64,000 bases of DNA from Janthinobacterium sp. 61 (GCF_002846335.1 NZ_PJMQ01000001.1:5580001-5644000); one strand, 5' to 3'. Shown: positions 32,267 through 42,539, counted from the first letter of the stretch. Program-made: numbers and translations. Notes: a model not told the origin generated them from the letters alone.

Positions 32267-33335
32267 GTTCGCCTTGCGTCTCGAAGCCCGTCCCACACCG
32301 TCGCGGCTCATGTCGTGGCTGTCGCCCGTGCTGGCCGTGCTGCTTACTGTGCTGTGCGGCGCCTTGCTGTTTCTGGCGCTGGGACACGATCCGCTGGCCG
32401 GCCTTGCCGTCTTTTTTGTGGAACCCTTGCGCGACGCGCACGGGTGGTCCGAGCTGGGCCTCAAGGTGGCGCCCTTGCTGCTGATTGCCGTTGGGCTGGC
32501 CATCTGCTTTCGTGCCAATATTTATAACATCGGCGCGGAAGGGCAGCTGACTCTGGGCGCCATCTGCGGCGGGGCGGCGGCCCTGTACCTGGACGATGGC
32601 GTGGGAAGTGCGGCCATCATCGGCGTTTCCTTGCTGGCCGGTATGCTGGGCGGCATGGCTTGGGCGGGCTTGGTGGCGTGGTTGCGCGACCGCTATAACG
32701 CCAGCGAAATTCTCGTCTCGCTGATGCTGGTCTACATCGCGCAATTGCTGCTCAGCTATCTCGTGTACGGCGTGCTGCGCGACCCGGAAGGGTTTAACTT
32801 CCCTCAATCGAAACTGTTGTCGGACGGTTTGCTGTTGCCGATGGTGATCAGCGATACGCGCTTGCACGTGGGCATCGTGTTTGCCTTGCTGGCTTCCCTG
32901 GGCGGCTGGCTGTACTTATCCAGAAGCATTTCCGGCTTCCGCCTGCGCGTGGGCGGCATGGCACCTGCCGCCGCCCGGTACGCGGGTTTTTCTTCGCGCA
33001 AGACTTTATGGTCGTCCCTGCTGATCTGCGGCGCCCTGTCGGGCCTGGCCGGCGCGTGCGAAGTGCTGGGGCCGATGGGGCAGTTGACGCCCACCGTGTC
33101 GCCCGGCTACGGCTTTGCCGCCATCATCGTCGCTTTCGTGGGGCGGCTGCATCCCGTGGGCGTGATCTTCTCCAGCTTCGTCATGGCCCTGTTCTATATC
33201 GGCGGCGAACTGGCGCAATCACGCCTGGGCTTGCCCAGCGCGATCACGGGCGTGTTCCAGGGCATCTTGCTGTTCGCCTTGCTCGCTTGCGATGTGCTGA
33301 TCCAATACAAACTGCGCTGGAGAAAACATGGATAA
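32259..33335 (+). CDS. ABC transporter permease, nucleoside type (first)
   Basis: A 358-residue inner-membrane protein with about 9-10 helices. Its conserved cytoplasmic loops include GLAICFRANIYNIGAEGQLTLGAI and YNASEILVSLMLVYIA, which mark the BPD_transp_2 family used by ribose/nucleoside importers. It overlaps the ATPase gene by 8 nt and the second permease gene by 8 nt (both ATG starts lie inside the preceding end), indicating translational coupling. It pairs with the next permease to form the membrane channel. Confidence 0.9.
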   Translation: MAKFALRLEARPTPSRLMSWLSPVLAVLLTVLCGALLFLALGHDPLAGLAVFFVEPLRDAHGWSELGLKVAPLLLIAVGLAICFRANIYNIGAEGQLTLGAICGGAAALYLDDGVGSAAIIGVSLLAGMLGGMAWAGLVAWLRDRYNASEILVSLMLVYIAQLLLSYLVYGVLRDPEGFNFPQSKLLSDGLLLPMVISDTRLHVGIVFALLASLGGWLYLSRSISGFRLRVGGMAPAAARYAGFSSRKTLWSSLLICGALSGLAGACEVLGPMGQLTPTVSPGYGFAAIIVAFVGRLHPVGVIFSSFVMALFYIGGELAQSRLGLPSAITGVFQGILLFALLACDVLIQYKLRWRKHG

Positions 33336-34257
33336 CCTGGCCCTGACGATAGCGCCCTTGATTGCCGCCAGCATCAATGCGGGCACGCCGCTGATGCTTG
33401 CCGCGCTGGGGCTGCTCGTCAATGAAAAGGCGGGCGTGGTGAACCTGGGCGCGGAGGGCATGATGCTGGTGTCGGCCATCACGGGCTTTGCCGTGGCTGT
33501 CAACACGGGCAGCCCCACCCTGGGATTTCTAGCGGGGGCGGGCGCCAGCATGGTCTTGTCCGGCTTCTTTGCCTGGCTGACCGTGTGGCTGGGCACGAAC
33601 CAGTATGCGACGGGCCTGGCCCTGTCGCTATTTGGTGCGGGCGCGTCCACGTACATCGGCCTGAACTATGTGGGCAACAGCTTGCACAACGGCCGCTTTG
33701 GCATCCCCTTCCTGGAAGACATTCCCGTGCTGGGGCCGGCCCTGTTCCGCCAGCATGCGATGGTGTATTTGTCCCTGTTGCTGTGCCTGGCCATCGCCTG
33801 GTTTTTGTACCGCACGCGGGCGGGCCTGGTGCTGCGCGCGGTGGGCGAGTCGCCAGCGTCCGCGCATGCGCTCGGTTACCCCGTGCGCCGCATCCGCCTG
33901 GCAGCCGTGCTGTTTGGCGGCGCCTGCTGCGGCCTGGCCGGCGCCTTTTTGTCGCTTGTCTACACGCCGCTGTGGGTCGAGGGCATGGTGGCGGGACGCG
34001 GATGGATCGCGCTGGCGCTGACCACGTTCGCCACCTGGCGCCCGGCGCGCGTGGTGGGGGGCGCCTATCTGTTTGGCGGCATCACGATATTGACCTTCCA
34101 TGCGCAGGCGCTGGGCGTGCCCATTGCGTCGCAACTGCTGTCGATGCTGCCGTATGTGGCGGCCATCGTCGTGCTGGTATTGATCTCCAGCAATGCCAAT
34201 TACATCAAGCTGAACATGCCTGCTTCACTGGGCAAGAATTTCAATCCGGGCAGCTAG
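33328..34257 (+). CDS. ABC transporter permease, nucleoside type (second)
   Basis: A 309-residue inner-membrane permease with about 8-9 helices and the loop MLAALGLLVNEKAGVVNLGAEGMMLVSAI, typical of the second BPD_transp_2 subunit in BMP-type nucleoside importers. The conserved motif LRAVGESPASAHALGYPV lies in a cytoplasmic loop that contacts the ATPase. It overlaps the first permease by 8 nt. The binding-protein gene follows after 85 bp that include a hairpin with a T-tract. Confidence 0.9.
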   Translation: MDNLALTIAPLIAASINAGTPLMLAALGLLVNEKAGVVNLGAEGMMLVSAITGFAVAVNTGSPTLGFLAGAGASMVLSGFFAWLTVWLGTNQYATGLALSLFGAGASTYIGLNYVGNSLHNGRFGIPFLEDIPVLGPALFRQHAMVYLSLLLCLAIAWFLYRTRAGLVLRAVGESPASAHALGYPVRRIRLAAVLFGGACCGLAGAFLSLVYTPLWVEGMVAGRGWIALALTTFATWRPARVVGGAYLFGGITILTFHAQALGVPIASQLLSMLPYVAAIVVLVLISSNANYIKLNMPASLGKNFNPGS

Positions 34258-34273
34258 CCCGTACCGTGCCCAG

Positions 34274-34309
34274 GCGCGCCGTCACTCCCCCGCGGCGCGC
34301 TGTCTTTTT
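34274..34309 (+). terminator. Intra-operon hairpin with T-tract before the binding-protein gene
   Basis: GCGCGCCG (34274-34281) and CGGCGCGC (34293-34300) form an 8-bp GC stem, followed by T-rich sequence (TGTCTTTTTTATTTT). It can act as a full terminator or an attenuator between permease and binding-protein genes. Confidence 0.65.
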
Positions 34310-34342
34310 TATTTTCGATGGGGGGCCATCACAAGGAAAACC

Positions 34343-35419
34343 ATGTCCAAGAAACTATTGTGCGCCGCCGTATGCAGTGCTGTTTTGATGCCTGTCATGG
34401 CCGCTGCACCCGCCACTGCGCCGCTGAACGTCGGCTTCGTGTATATCAGCCCCATCGGCGACGCGGGCTGGACCACCCAGCACGACCAGGCGCGCAAGGA
34501 AATGGAAAAGGCGCTAGGTAACAAGATCAGCACCAGGTTTGTGGAAAATGTGCCGGAAAGCGCCGATGCGGAGCGCGTGATCCGCGACCTGGCGCAAACG
34601 GGCAGCAAGCTGGTCATCACGACCTCGTTCGGCTACATGAATCCCACCTTGAAAGTGGCGAAGCAATTTCCCAATGTGAAGTTCATCCACCTGACTGGCT
34701 ACAAGACGGCGCCAAACGTGGCCAACACCAACGCCCGTTTCTACGAGGGCCGCTACCTGGCTGGCGTGTTGGCCGGCAAGATGAGCAAGACCCATGTGGC
34801 CGGCTACGTGGCGGCATTCCCCATCCCGGAAGTGTTGCAAGGAGTTAATGCCTTCACGCGCGGCATGCGCAGCGTCGACCCGAAGGCGGAAGTGAAAGTG
34901 GTATGGGTCAATAGCTGGTTCGACCCGGGCAAGGAACGCGACGCGGCCATCACCCTGATGGGCCAGGGCGCCGACGTGGTCACCCACCACACGGACTCGA
35001 CCGCCGTGGTGCAGGCGGCGGAAGAGAAGGGCAAGTTCGCGATCGCCTACCACTCTGACATGAAAAAGTACGGACCGAAGGCGCAGCTGGCTGCCGTCAC
35101 CCACCATTGGGGCGAGTACTACACGAAGCAGGCGCAAGCCGTGCTGGACGGTACGTGGAAATCCAGCAGCACCTGGGGCGGCATCAAGGACGGCATGGTC
35201 AAGCTGGAAGGCATCAACGCTGCCGTGCCCGCCGATGTGAAACAGTTTGTATTGGCGCGTGAGAAAGACTTGGTAGCTGGCAAGCTTAATCCTTTCAGTG
35301 CGCCGATCAAGGATAACGACGGCAAGATGCGCCTGGACAAAGGCGTGCTGGACGATGCAGCGCTGACGAAGATGGATTATTTTGTCGAAGGCGTGGCAGG
35401 GAAAGTTTCCGGAAAGTAA
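34343..35419 (+). CDS. BMP-family substrate-binding protein (nucleoside/PnrA type)
   Basis: A 358-residue periplasmic protein with a signal peptide ending near AAP (residue about 22, no lipobox Cys). The mature part matches the basic membrane protein (BMP) family: VGFVYISPIGDAGWTTQHDQARKEM, ITTSFGYMNPTLKVA, FIHLTGYKTAPNV and GADVVTHHTDSTAVVQAAEEKG. Members bind nucleosides or related ligands for ABC import. Start at 34343 is preceded by AAGGAAAACC. It works with the ATPase and permeases upstream, but may have its own terminator control. No lipid anchor means it is soluble in the periplasm. Confidence 0.92.
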   Translation: MSKKLLCAAVCSAVLMPVMAAAPATAPLNVGFVYISPIGDAGWTTQHDQARKEMEKALGNKISTRFVENVPESADAERVIRDLAQTGSKLVITTSFGYMNPTLKVAKQFPNVKFIHLTGYKTAPNVANTNARFYEGRYLAGVLAGKMSKTHVAGYVAAFPIPEVLQGVNAFTRGMRSVDPKAEVKVVWVNSWFDPGKERDAAITLMGQGADVVTHHTDSTAVVQAAEEKGKFAIAYHSDMKKYGPKAQLAAVTHHWGEYYTKQAQAVLDGTWKSSSTWGGIKDGMVKLEGINAAVPADVKQFVLAREKDLVAGKLNPFSAPIKDNDGKMRLDKGVLDDAALTKMDYFVEGVAGKVSGK

Positions 35420-35540
35420 TAGGTTTGCATATAAACTTGCTGTAATATTGCCGGAAACGGGAGTCGGGCCGGGGATACATGCGCATTCCCGGCCTACCCA
35501 TAGAGCAGAGCTTGAACAAGCCCGTACCGGAGATCGACCC

Positions 35541-36377
35541 ATGGATAGACTGGAAGTATTCAAGATTATCGCGCTGCAAGCGAGCAAGGGCGAACTGACG
35601 TTCCCCGCCAACGTCAAGGCCACCTTGAAGCTTCAGGAAGCGCTGGACGACCCCGATTGCCATATCGAAGCGGCCGCACGGATGGTCATGGCCGAGCCGT
35701 TGCTGTCGGCCAGGGTCGTGGCCTTGGCCAACTCGGCCGCCTACAACCGTTCCGGCAATGAAATCGCCAATGTGCGCGCGGCCGTCTCGCGCCTGGGCTT
35801 TGCCACCTTGAAGTCGATGGTGGCGTCCGTTATCGTGCGCCAGCTGGGCAGCCAGATCACGGACCCGCAATTGCGCGCCAAGTCCGCCAAGCTGTGGGAA
35901 CACACGGCCCACGTGGCTGCGTTGAGCCAGGTCATCGCCAAAAAGGTCACGCATGTGGACGTGGAAACGGCCATGTTCGCCGCCATCGTGCATGAAGTGG
36001 GCGGCTTTTATCTGCTGTCGCGCGCCGAGGAATATCCTGGCTTGCTCGACGACAACACGGAAGACTGGATCGAATACGGCGAAAAACTGATCGGCCGCGG
36101 CGTACTGCGCCAGCTGCAAGTGCCCGACATGGTCTTGCAAGCCGTGGAAGGCATGTGGCATGGCGGCAGCCCGTTTCCGCCCCGCACCCTGGGCGCGACC
36201 CTGGTGCTGGCCAATGATTTGTCGCCCGTGGGCTCGCCCCTGCATCCGCCGGAAAGCGCCGCGCGGCGCCAGGCGGCGGCGAAGATCGACTTCGGCATCG
36301 GCGGCAGCACCCTGCACACCATCCTCGACGAATCGGCCGAAGAGATCGAATCCCTGGCCGCGGCCTTGCTGGTCTGA
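35541..36377 (+). CDS. HDOD-domain protein
   Basis: A 278-residue soluble protein. The HDOD domain (a relative of HD phosphohydrolases that lacks full metal ligands) covers about residues 10-220: LTFPANVKATLKLQEALDDPDCHIEAAARMVMAEPLLSARVVALANSAAYN is the N-terminal signature, and AAIVHEVGGFYLL replaces the catalytic HD with HE. Such proteins relay signals in biofilm, motility or stress control. Start at 35541 follows GGAGATCGACCC. It stands alone after the nucleoside operon and ends in a strong terminator. Confidence 0.85.
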   Translation: MDRLEVFKIIALQASKGELTFPANVKATLKLQEALDDPDCHIEAAARMVMAEPLLSARVVALANSAAYNRSGNEIANVRAAVSRLGFATLKSMVASVIVRQLGSQITDPQLRAKSAKLWEHTAHVAALSQVIAKKVTHVDVETAMFAAIVHEVGGFYLLSRAEEYPGLLDDNTEDWIEYGEKLIGRGVLRQLQVPDMVLQAVEGMWHGGSPFPPRTLGATLVLANDLSPVGSPLHPPESAARRQAAAKIDFGIGGSTLHTILDESAEEIESLAAALLV

Positions 36378-36393
36378 CGCTCTTCTTTCTGCT

Positions 36394-36422
36394 ATCCCCG
36401 CCTTTGCTGCGGGGATTTTTTT
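36394..36422 (+). terminator. Terminator of the HDOD gene
   Basis: ATCCCCGC (36394-36401) and GCGGGGAT (36409-36416) form an 8-bp stem followed by a T-run. Confidence 0.85.
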
Positions 36423-36513
36423 CGTCCGCATTTTGATGCGCTTGCCCCATGGCATACAATCGCCGGCCCGGCTATCCGCCGGACCGCTTTCCTCCTCTTA
36501 CCCAAAGGATTTT

Positions 36514-38157
36514 ATGCAGAAGCTGTTTTCTTCCCTGGCCGCCACCGCCCTCGCTTCCAACCTGGCGCTGGCATTTTCCGCGCAAGCCGCCGCGCCTGCC
36601 GCGCAGGGCTTGCCCATCGTGCAGGAAGCGCCGCTGCGCGCCCACCTGGCCTTCCTGTCCAACGATTTACTGGAAGGCAGGGGTACGGGCCAGCGCGGCG
36701 CCGACCTGACGGTGGCTTACCTGGAAGCCCAGGCACAGATGGCCGGACTGCAACCCGTGCGTGGCAACAGCTACCGCCAGAGTGTGCAAATTGCCGGCGT
36801 GAAGTCCTTGCCACAAGACAGCAGCCTGCAAGCCGTGGCGGGTGGCAAGAGCGTGCCGCTGGCATTCGGCCCGGACTGGGTCTGGGCCACGGGCGACTCC
36901 GTTGCCGCACATTCCTTTGACGCGCCGCTCGTGTTCGTCGGCTACGGCATCACGGCACCGGAAGAGGGCTGGAACGATTTCAAGGGCGCCGATGTCAAAG
37001 GCAAGATCGTCGTCATGATGGTCAACGACCCGCAGCCGACCAGTGCCGAGCCGAGCCGCTTCGCTGGCAAGGCGCTGACCTATTACGGCCGCTGGACCTA
37101 CAAATTCGAAGAAGCCAAACGCCAGGGCGCCGCTGGCGTATTGCTGATCCACACGAAACCGTCCGCTTCGTACGACTGGAGCGTGGTGCAGAACAGCTGG
37201 AGCGGCAGCGAGCGCTTTCAATTGGCCGACCGCACCGCCGGCACGCCGCTGCAGGGTTGGATTGCAGAAGATGCGGCGCGCCGTCTGTTTGCGGCCGGTG
37301 GCCAGGACCTGGATGCCTTGCGCGCGCAAGCGGAAAGCAAGGACTTCAAGGCCGTCGCATTGAATGCCAAGCTGTCGGGCGAGATGAAGTCCGCCGTGCG
37401 CAAGGTGGAGCAGTTCAATATCGCCGGCATGGTGCCGGGCACCGATCCGACATTGAAGGATGAAGCCGTCATTTACAGCGGCCACTGGGACCACCTGGGC
37501 AAGCAAGGGGAGACTGGCGACACCATCTACAACGGCGCCGTCGACAACGCTTCCGGTACGGCCGGCTTGCTGGCCATGGCGCAGGAAGCCGTGAAAAAGC
37601 CGGCGAAGCGCACGCAGATTTTCCTGTGGGTAGCGGCCGAGGAACAAGGCTTGCTGGGCAGTGCCGCCTACGCGGCTGACCCGTTGTGGCCTTTGAACAA
37701 GACGGCCGCCGCGTTGAATCTTGACAGCCTGAACTTTGTCGGCGCCACGCACGACATCGGCGCGCAGGGCAGCGAGCGCACGGAGCTGGGCGCCATGGCC
37801 GCTACGGTGGCCAAAGCCATGGGCATGCACATTGCTGCCGCGCGTCCTGACCTGGCCGGCGGCTACTTCCGCAGCGACCATTTCAGCTTTGCCAAGGCGG
37901 GCGTGCCCGCGTTCTCCATCAATGGCGGACGCGAGTACATCAAGGACGTGGCAGCGTCGAAAGCCAAGGCGGCCGCCTACGGCCCCCGCTACCATCAAGT
38001 GACCGATGAGTACGACGCCAGCTGGGATTTGTCCGGCATGACGCAGCAGGCGCAGTTCACCTTGAACCTGGGGCAGGCCGTGGCGAACGCCGCCAGGATG
38101 CCGGCCTGGAAGGCGGGCGATGCGTTTGGCAAGGCGCGTGAGCAGGCCGCGAAATAA
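36514..38157 (+). CDS. M28-family zinc peptidase with PA domain
   Basis: A 547-residue exported peptidase. A signal peptide ends near AQAAAP (residue about 28). A PA-like domain inserts near residues 125-260 (GKIVVMMVNDPQ, GAAGVLLIHTKP). The catalytic M28 core has the metal ligands in HWDHLG, AVDNASGT and AAEEQGLLGS (catalytic Glu with bridging Glu), NLDSLNF, and a final His in YHQVTDEYD. Members are aminopeptidases or glutamate carboxypeptidase-like enzymes in the periplasm. Start at 36514 follows AAAGGATTTT. It is single, with a REP/BIME pair after the stop. Confidence 0.9.
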   Translation: MQKLFSSLAATALASNLALAFSAQAAAPAAQGLPIVQEAPLRAHLAFLSNDLLEGRGTGQRGADLTVAYLEAQAQMAGLQPVRGNSYRQSVQIAGVKSLPQDSSLQAVAGGKSVPLAFGPDWVWATGDSVAAHSFDAPLVFVGYGITAPEEGWNDFKGADVKGKIVVMMVNDPQPTSAEPSRFAGKALTYYGRWTYKFEEAKRQGAAGVLLIHTKPSASYDWSVVQNSWSGSERFQLADRTAGTPLQGWIAEDAARRLFAAGGQDLDALRAQAESKDFKAVALNAKLSGEMKSAVRKVEQFNIAGMVPGTDPTLKDEAVIYSGHWDHLGKQGETGDTIYNGAVDNASGTAGLLAMAQEAVKKPAKRTQIFLWVAAEEQGLLGSAAYAADPLWPLNKTAAALNLDSLNFVGATHDIGAQGSERTELGAMAATVAKAMGMHIAAARPDLAGGYFRSDHFSFAKAGVPAFSINGGREYIKDVAASKAKAAAYGPRYHQVTDEYDASWDLSGMTQQAQFTLNLGQAVANAARMPAWKAGDAFGKAREQAAK

Positions 38158-38179
38158 GACGTGGTCCGTGCATACAATG

Positions 38180-38288
38180 TTGTCGGATTACGCGCGGCCT
38201 CGCCGCGCTAATCCGACCTACGTCTGTTCGCTTGGAGCAAGTGCGTAGGTCGGGTTAGCGCGCCAGCGCGTAACCCGACAACATTGTT
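38180..38288. repeat. BIME: two REP elements in opposite orientation
   Basis: A minus-oriented REP (38180-38222) and a plus-oriented REP (38244-38280) face each other. Each has the GTAGGTCGG head and an imperfect stem with TTAGCGCG against CGCGTAA. The pair is flanked by ACAATGTTGTCGG and CCGACAACATTGT, an extra inverted arm, so the unit can form a large cruciform. It lies between the convergent M28 and MFS genes. Confidence 0.8.
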
Positions 38289-38305
38289 GGCGCCGCAGCG
38301 CCGGA

Positions 38306-39523
38306 TCAAGCCGCCCGTTCCAGCCTGCGCTGCGTATGCCGGTACTTGCTCCACACCAGCAGCATCAACAGCGGCATGGCGCCGCCCACCATGCATAGCG
38401 CGGGCCAGCCGCCGGCGGCGAAGCTGGCGCTGGCCAGCGCCGAGCCTGCCGAAGCGCCGATGAAGCCACCCGCGATGAAGACGGTGGTCACGCGCGCCCG
38501 CGCATGCGGCGCCAGTTTGTAAATGATGGACTGGTGCGTCACTTGCAAGCCCATCACGCCCATGTCCAGCAGGACTATGCCAATCAGCAATAGTACCAGC
38601 GAATGGGCGCCAAAGCCGATCAGGGCCCAGCCCGCGATCGAGGCGACGGCCAGCAGCCAGGTGGCCTGGCGCGCGTAGCCGCGGTCGGCCATGCGGCCCG
38701 CCGTATTTGCGGCAAAGGCGCCCGTGGCACCGGCCAGGCCGAACAGGCCGATCTGCATTTCCGAATAGTGGTAGGGAGCGCCGCTGAGCAAGAAGGTCAG
38801 GCCCGTCCAGAACACGCTGAAGGTGCCCAGGCCCAGGCCCGAGAACAGGGCGCGCTGGCGCAGCAGGGGTTCCTGGCGGATGATGTCGGCCAGCGAGGCC
38901 ATCAGCTTGCCATATTGCAGCTTGCCACGCGGCGCTTCGTTCGGCAGGATGCGGCGCAGCATGACGAGCAGGGCGGCCACGACGATGGCGGCCAGCACGT
39001 AGACGGTGCGCCAGCCGCCGCTGATCTGCGACACGGTGCCGGAGACGGTACGCGCCAGCAAGATGCCCAGCAACAAGCCCGTCATGACGGTACCCACCAT
39101 GCGGCCCCGGCTGTGATCGGGCGCATACGAGGCCACCATGGCCGTGACCACCATCAAGGCGCTGGCCGTGATCCCCATCAAGACGCTGGCAATGGCAAAG
39201 ACGATGATGTTCTGACTGGTGGCAGCCAGCAGCAGGGCGCCTATCTTGGCGATCAGCATCCACGTCAGCAACTGGCGGCGGTTCAGCACGTCGCTGAGCG
39301 GCACGAGAAACACGATGCCCAGCACATAGCCGATCTGCGTGGCCGTGACCAGGTAGCCCGCTTGCGGCACGCTCACGCCAAACGAGGCGGCCAGCATGGA
39401 CGTGAGCGGCTGCACGTAGTACAGGCTGGCGACGAGCACGCCGGCGGACAGGGCGAACAGCAGGATGCGGGTGGCGCTCAGCAGGGTGCTGGCGTCGAGG
39501 GAAGGGGGGACTGCAGGTTTCAT
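38306..39523 (-). CDS. MFS transporter, drug/arabinose-type exporter
   Basis: A 405-residue inner-membrane protein with 12 helices. The loop between helices 2 and 3 is SDVLNRRQLLTW (a GXXXDRXGRR variant), and the helix-5 region is MVVTAMVASYAPDHSRGRMVGTVMTGLLLGILLARTVSGT. The pattern fits DHA1-like exporters that expel drugs, sugars or amino acids. The substrate cannot be identified. It is convergent to the M28 gene across a BIME. The next gene on the same strand is the LLM oxidoreductase (39708-40706), with a terminator between. Confidence 0.85.
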   Translation of the reverse strand: MKPAVPPSLDASTLLSATRILLFALSAGVLVASLYYVQPLTSMLAASFGVSVPQAGYLVTATQIGYVLGIVFLVPLSDVLNRRQLLTWMLIAKIGALLLAATSQNIIVFAIASVLMGITASALMVVTAMVASYAPDHSRGRMVGTVMTGLLLGILLARTVSGTVSQISGGWRTVYVLAAIVVAALLVMLRRILPNEAPRGKLQYGKLMASLADIIRQEPLLRQRALFSGLGLGTFSVFWTGLTFLLSGAPYHYSEMQIGLFGLAGATGAFAANTAGRMADRGYARQATWLLAVASIAGWALIGFGAHSLVLLLIGIVLLDMGVMGLQVTHQSIIYKLAPHARARVTTVFIAGGFIGASAGSALASASFAAGGWPALCMVGGAMPLLMLLVWSKYRHTQRRLERAA

Positions 39524-39639
39524 GCGATACAGCTTTCGAGTGATGCTTTTGGATCAGCATGATAGCGGGGCTGCGCATTTCTTGCCGGGCGCGGCCGATT
39601 TTTGCGGCGTGGCGGTGGACAAGACAGCAGGCAAAAAAA

Positions 39640-39667
39640 TCCCGGCGATCGTTGCCGACGGCCGGGA
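39640..39667 (-). terminator. Terminator after the LLM oxidoreductase gene
   Basis: TCCCGGC (39640-39646) and GCCGGGA (39661-39667) form a stem. On the minus strand a run of seven T follows. Confidence 0.75.
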
Positions 39668-39707
39668 AAAGGGTATAGGGGGATATACCGAGGGAGGAAA
39701 ATGTCCG

Positions 39708-40706
39708 TTACTGCTGCTGCGCCAACTCCGCATGCACCTGCGCCGTAATTTCATACGAGCGCAGCCGGTGCTGGTGCTCGAAGATCTGCGAGGTGATCAT
39801 CAGCTCGTCGGCACCCGTTTCGGCGATGAAGGCGGCCATCTTTGCCTTCACCGTCTCCGGCGCGCCGATGGCCGTGCAGGAAAGGACGGAGTCGAGCATG
39901 GCGCGTTCCTGCGGGCCCAGCTGTTCCAGATAGCCGGGCACGGGCGGCTGCAAGCGCGACGGGCGGCCCGTGCGCAGGTTCACGAAGGCTTGCTGCATCG
40001 AGGTGGCGCGCAGGTGCGCCTCGGCATCCGTGTCGGCGGCAAACACATTGAAGCCCAGCATCACGTACGGTTTGGCCAGTTGTTTTGAAGGCTTGAAGTG
40101 TTCGCGGTAATACGCCACGGCTTGCATCATCATTTGCGGCGCGAAGTGCGAGGCGAAGGCGTATGGCAAGCCCAGGTGCGCGGCCAGCTGGGCGCCGAAC
40201 AGGCTCGACCCCAGTATCCACACGGGCACTTTCGCGCCCTTGCCGGGCACGGCCAGCACGCGCTGGCGCGGCTCGTCGGACATATAGTCGATCAATTCCA
40301 GCACGTCTTGCGGAAACTGCTCCGCGTCGGACTGCAGGTCGCGGCGCAGCGCGCGCGCCGTCGTCTGGTCGGAGCCGGGCGCGCGGCCCAGGCCCAGATC
40401 GATGCGGCCCGGGTGCAGCGCTTCCAGGGTGCCGAATTGTTCCGCGATGACCAGCGGCGAGTGGTTCGGCAGCATGACGCCACCGGCACCCACGCGAATG
40501 GTCTTGGTGCCGGCCGCCACATGGGCGATCACGACCGCCGTGGCGGCGCTGGCGATGCCGGGCATGCCGTGGTGTTCGGCCAGCCAATAGCGGTTGTAGC
40601 CCCAGCGTTCGCCGTGCTGCGCCAGGTCCAGCGTGTTCTTGAATGACTGGCTGGCGTTGCTGCCTTCAGCGATGGGCGCGAGGTCGAGTATGGAAAATGG
40701 AATCAT
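39708..40706 (-). CDS. LLM-class flavin-dependent oxidoreductase (luciferase-like)
   Basis: A 332-residue monooxygenase-type protein of the bacterial luciferase fold. It starts at the ATG at 40706 ([15 protein letters not shown]), with the typical conserved opening and [56 protein letters not shown], a signature of the MsnO8 subgroup. It probably uses FMNH2 from a partner reductase. The substrate is unknown. It ends in a clear terminator and is divergent from the M20 dipeptidase gene across 216 bp. Longer frames to 40916 run into the divergent promoter. Confidence 0.9.
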   Translation of the reverse strand: MIPFSILDLAPIAEGSNASQSFKNTLDLAQHGERWGYNRYWLAEHHGMPGIASAATAVVIAHVAAGTKTIRVGAGGVMLPNHSPLVIAEQFGTLEALHPGRIDLGLGRAPGSDQTTARALRRDLQSDAEQFPQDVLELIDYMSDEPRQRVLAVPGKGAKVPVWILGSSLFGAQLAAHLGLPYAFASHFAPQMMMQAVAYYREHFKPSKQLAKPYVMLGFNVFAADTDAEAHLRATSMQQAFVNLRTGRPSRLQPPVPGYLEQLGPQERAMLDSVLSCTAIGAPETVKAKMAAFIAETGADELMITSQIFEHQHRLRSYEITAQVHAELAQQQ

Positions 40707-40922
40707 GGTAGCGATATCGGGACGTGGTGGAAAATCACAATGGACGATTTGTCTATCCCCTGATGCTGGCAGGGTCACCCTGGACAGCGTGGCGGGGAAG
40801 ACAGGCTGCGCACATGATAATGCGAATCGGGAATTTGCGTACTGATCGGTAAAAAACTCATGCTGATTGGAAATCGGTGCGGGCGATGCTAGAGTGGGCC
40901 TCCCCACTTTATGCACCCCGCC

Positions 40923-42428
40923 ATGTTCAAGAAACCCCTCCTGCTGTCCCTGCTAGCCCTGATGCTGCAGCCCTCCGTTCACGCCGCCCCCGTCAGCTTG
41001 CAGGCGCAGGACACGGCACGCCATGCGCTGGCCACCTATCCCGAAGCGCTGATCGCCAGCCTGGCAAAAATGGTCAGTTTCAACACGGTGGCCGATCCGG
41101 CCGTGCCGTTTGCCGACAATCCCCAGCACACGGGCTTCAAGCGCTACCTGGCGGCCGAGGCGCAGCGCCTCGGTTTCGACTTCCACGATCATGGCCACGT
41201 ACTGGTTATCGGCATGGGCAAAGGCAGCGAAAGGGTGGGCGTGATCACGCACGGCGACGTGCAGCCCGTCAATCCCGCCAAATGGGCCCGCTCACCGTTC
41301 GAACTGGACCGTACCAGCGAAGCTGGAAAACTGCTGGGACGGGGCACGGAAGACGACAAGGGCCCCATCGCCACGGCCCTGTATGCGATGAAAGCCATCC
41401 AGGACAAACAGATACCGCTGAACAAGCGCATCGAGCTGTACGTCTACATGGCCGAGGAATCGGACTGGGAACCGTTGAAACAGTTCTTGAAAACCCACAC
41501 GCCGCCGCAGGTGAACATCACCATCGATGCGGAATATCCGGTGGTGACGGCCGAGAAGGGCTACGGTTCGATCAAGCTGGCCTTGCCGCCGCGCACGGCA
41601 CTGCCAGCCGATGGCGGCCCCGTGCTGACGCGGCTGACGGGCGGCTTTTTCGGCAGCCAGATTCCGGAAGATGCAAGCGCCGTCATCGCGCACGCTCCGA
41701 CGGCGCTGGAAGCGGCCATCCGCGCCCGTGCGCAGGGCCAGCAGGGCATGCGCTACAGCTATGCGCGCGCTGGCGACACCCTGACGGTGACGGCGCTGGG
41801 CGTGTCGGCCCACTCGTCGAAACCGGAAGACGGCGTCAACGCCATCAGCATGCTGGCCGACGCGCTGGCCGTGCAGCCTTGGCAGGGTACGCAGGCGGCC
41901 GACATGCTGTCATTCCTGAATGAACTGGTGGGTACGGGCATCTACGGCGAGCGCTTTGGCCAGATCGCTTACCGCGACGGTTTCATGGGGCCGATGACGG
42001 TGGCGCCTACCGTGCTCAAACAAGATGGCAGCACGCTGGAACTGAACATCAATTTGCGCCGTCCGCAAGGCAAGACGGCGGCCGTGCTGCAGCAGCAGGT
42101 GACGGCCGCCTTCGATGCCTGGAAGGCGCGGCGCCAGGTGCCGGCCGCGCTGCAGGTGCAGATCGGCGAGCCGTGGCTGCAGACGGGCGCGCCGCAGATT
42201 CCCACTTTATTGTCCGTCTTCGAGCATTACACGGGCATGGCGAATCCGCAACCGGTGGCGATTGGCGGCGGCACCAATTCACGGCTGTTTCCAAACGCCG
42301 TCAGCTTCGGCCCGGCCATGCCGCACACGGTGTATACGGGGCATTCCGAACACGAGTTCATCACGGAAAAACAGCTGCTGCTGAACTTGCAGATGTACAC
42401 GGCCGTGCTGATCGAGCTGGCGAAATAG
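40923..42428 (+). CDS. M20-family metallodipeptidase, exported
   Basis: A 501-residue zinc peptidase with a signal peptide ([22 protein letters not shown], cleavage near residue 22). The metal and catalytic residues are in [11 protein letters not shown] (H and D), [10 protein letters not shown] (bridging D), MAEESD (catalytic Glu), and a final His in YTGHSEHEF. The dimerisation domain follows [12 protein letters not shown]. The architecture is that of PepV/carnosinase-like dipeptidases. It probably cleaves dipeptides in the periplasm. Start at 40923 (second ATG) matches the signal peptide better than the one at 40911. Confidence 0.9.
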   Translation: MFKKPLLLSLLALMLQPSVHAAPVSLQAQDTARHALATYPEALIASLAKMVSFNTVADPAVPFADNPQHTGFKRYLAAEAQRLGFDFHDHGHVLVIGMGKGSERVGVITHGDVQPVNPAKWARSPFELDRTSEAGKLLGRGTEDDKGPIATALYAMKAIQDKQIPLNKRIELYVYMAEESDWEPLKQFLKTHTPPQVNITIDAEYPVVTAEKGYGSIKLALPPRTALPADGGPVLTRLTGGFFGSQIPEDASAVIAHAPTALEAAIRARAQGQQGMRYSYARAGDTLTVTALGVSAHSSKPEDGVNAISMLADALAVQPWQGTQAADMLSFLNELVGTGIYGERFGQIAYRDGFMGPMTVAPTVLKQDGSTLELNINLRRPQGKTAAVLQQQVTAAFDAWKARRQVPAALQVQIGEPWLQTGAPQIPTLLSVFEHYTGMANPQPVAIGGGTNSRLFPNAVSFGPAMPHTVYTGHSEHEFITEKQLLLNLQMYTAVLIELAK

Positions 42429-42539
42429 CTGCTTGCAAAAATAGAAGGAAGTCATAGACTGCAAGCCTGAGACGAATCCAGGCGCCGAACTTTTTATGCG
42501 CATGCCGGTCTTACGTCTGTATGCAGGAAGGGAGCAGCT

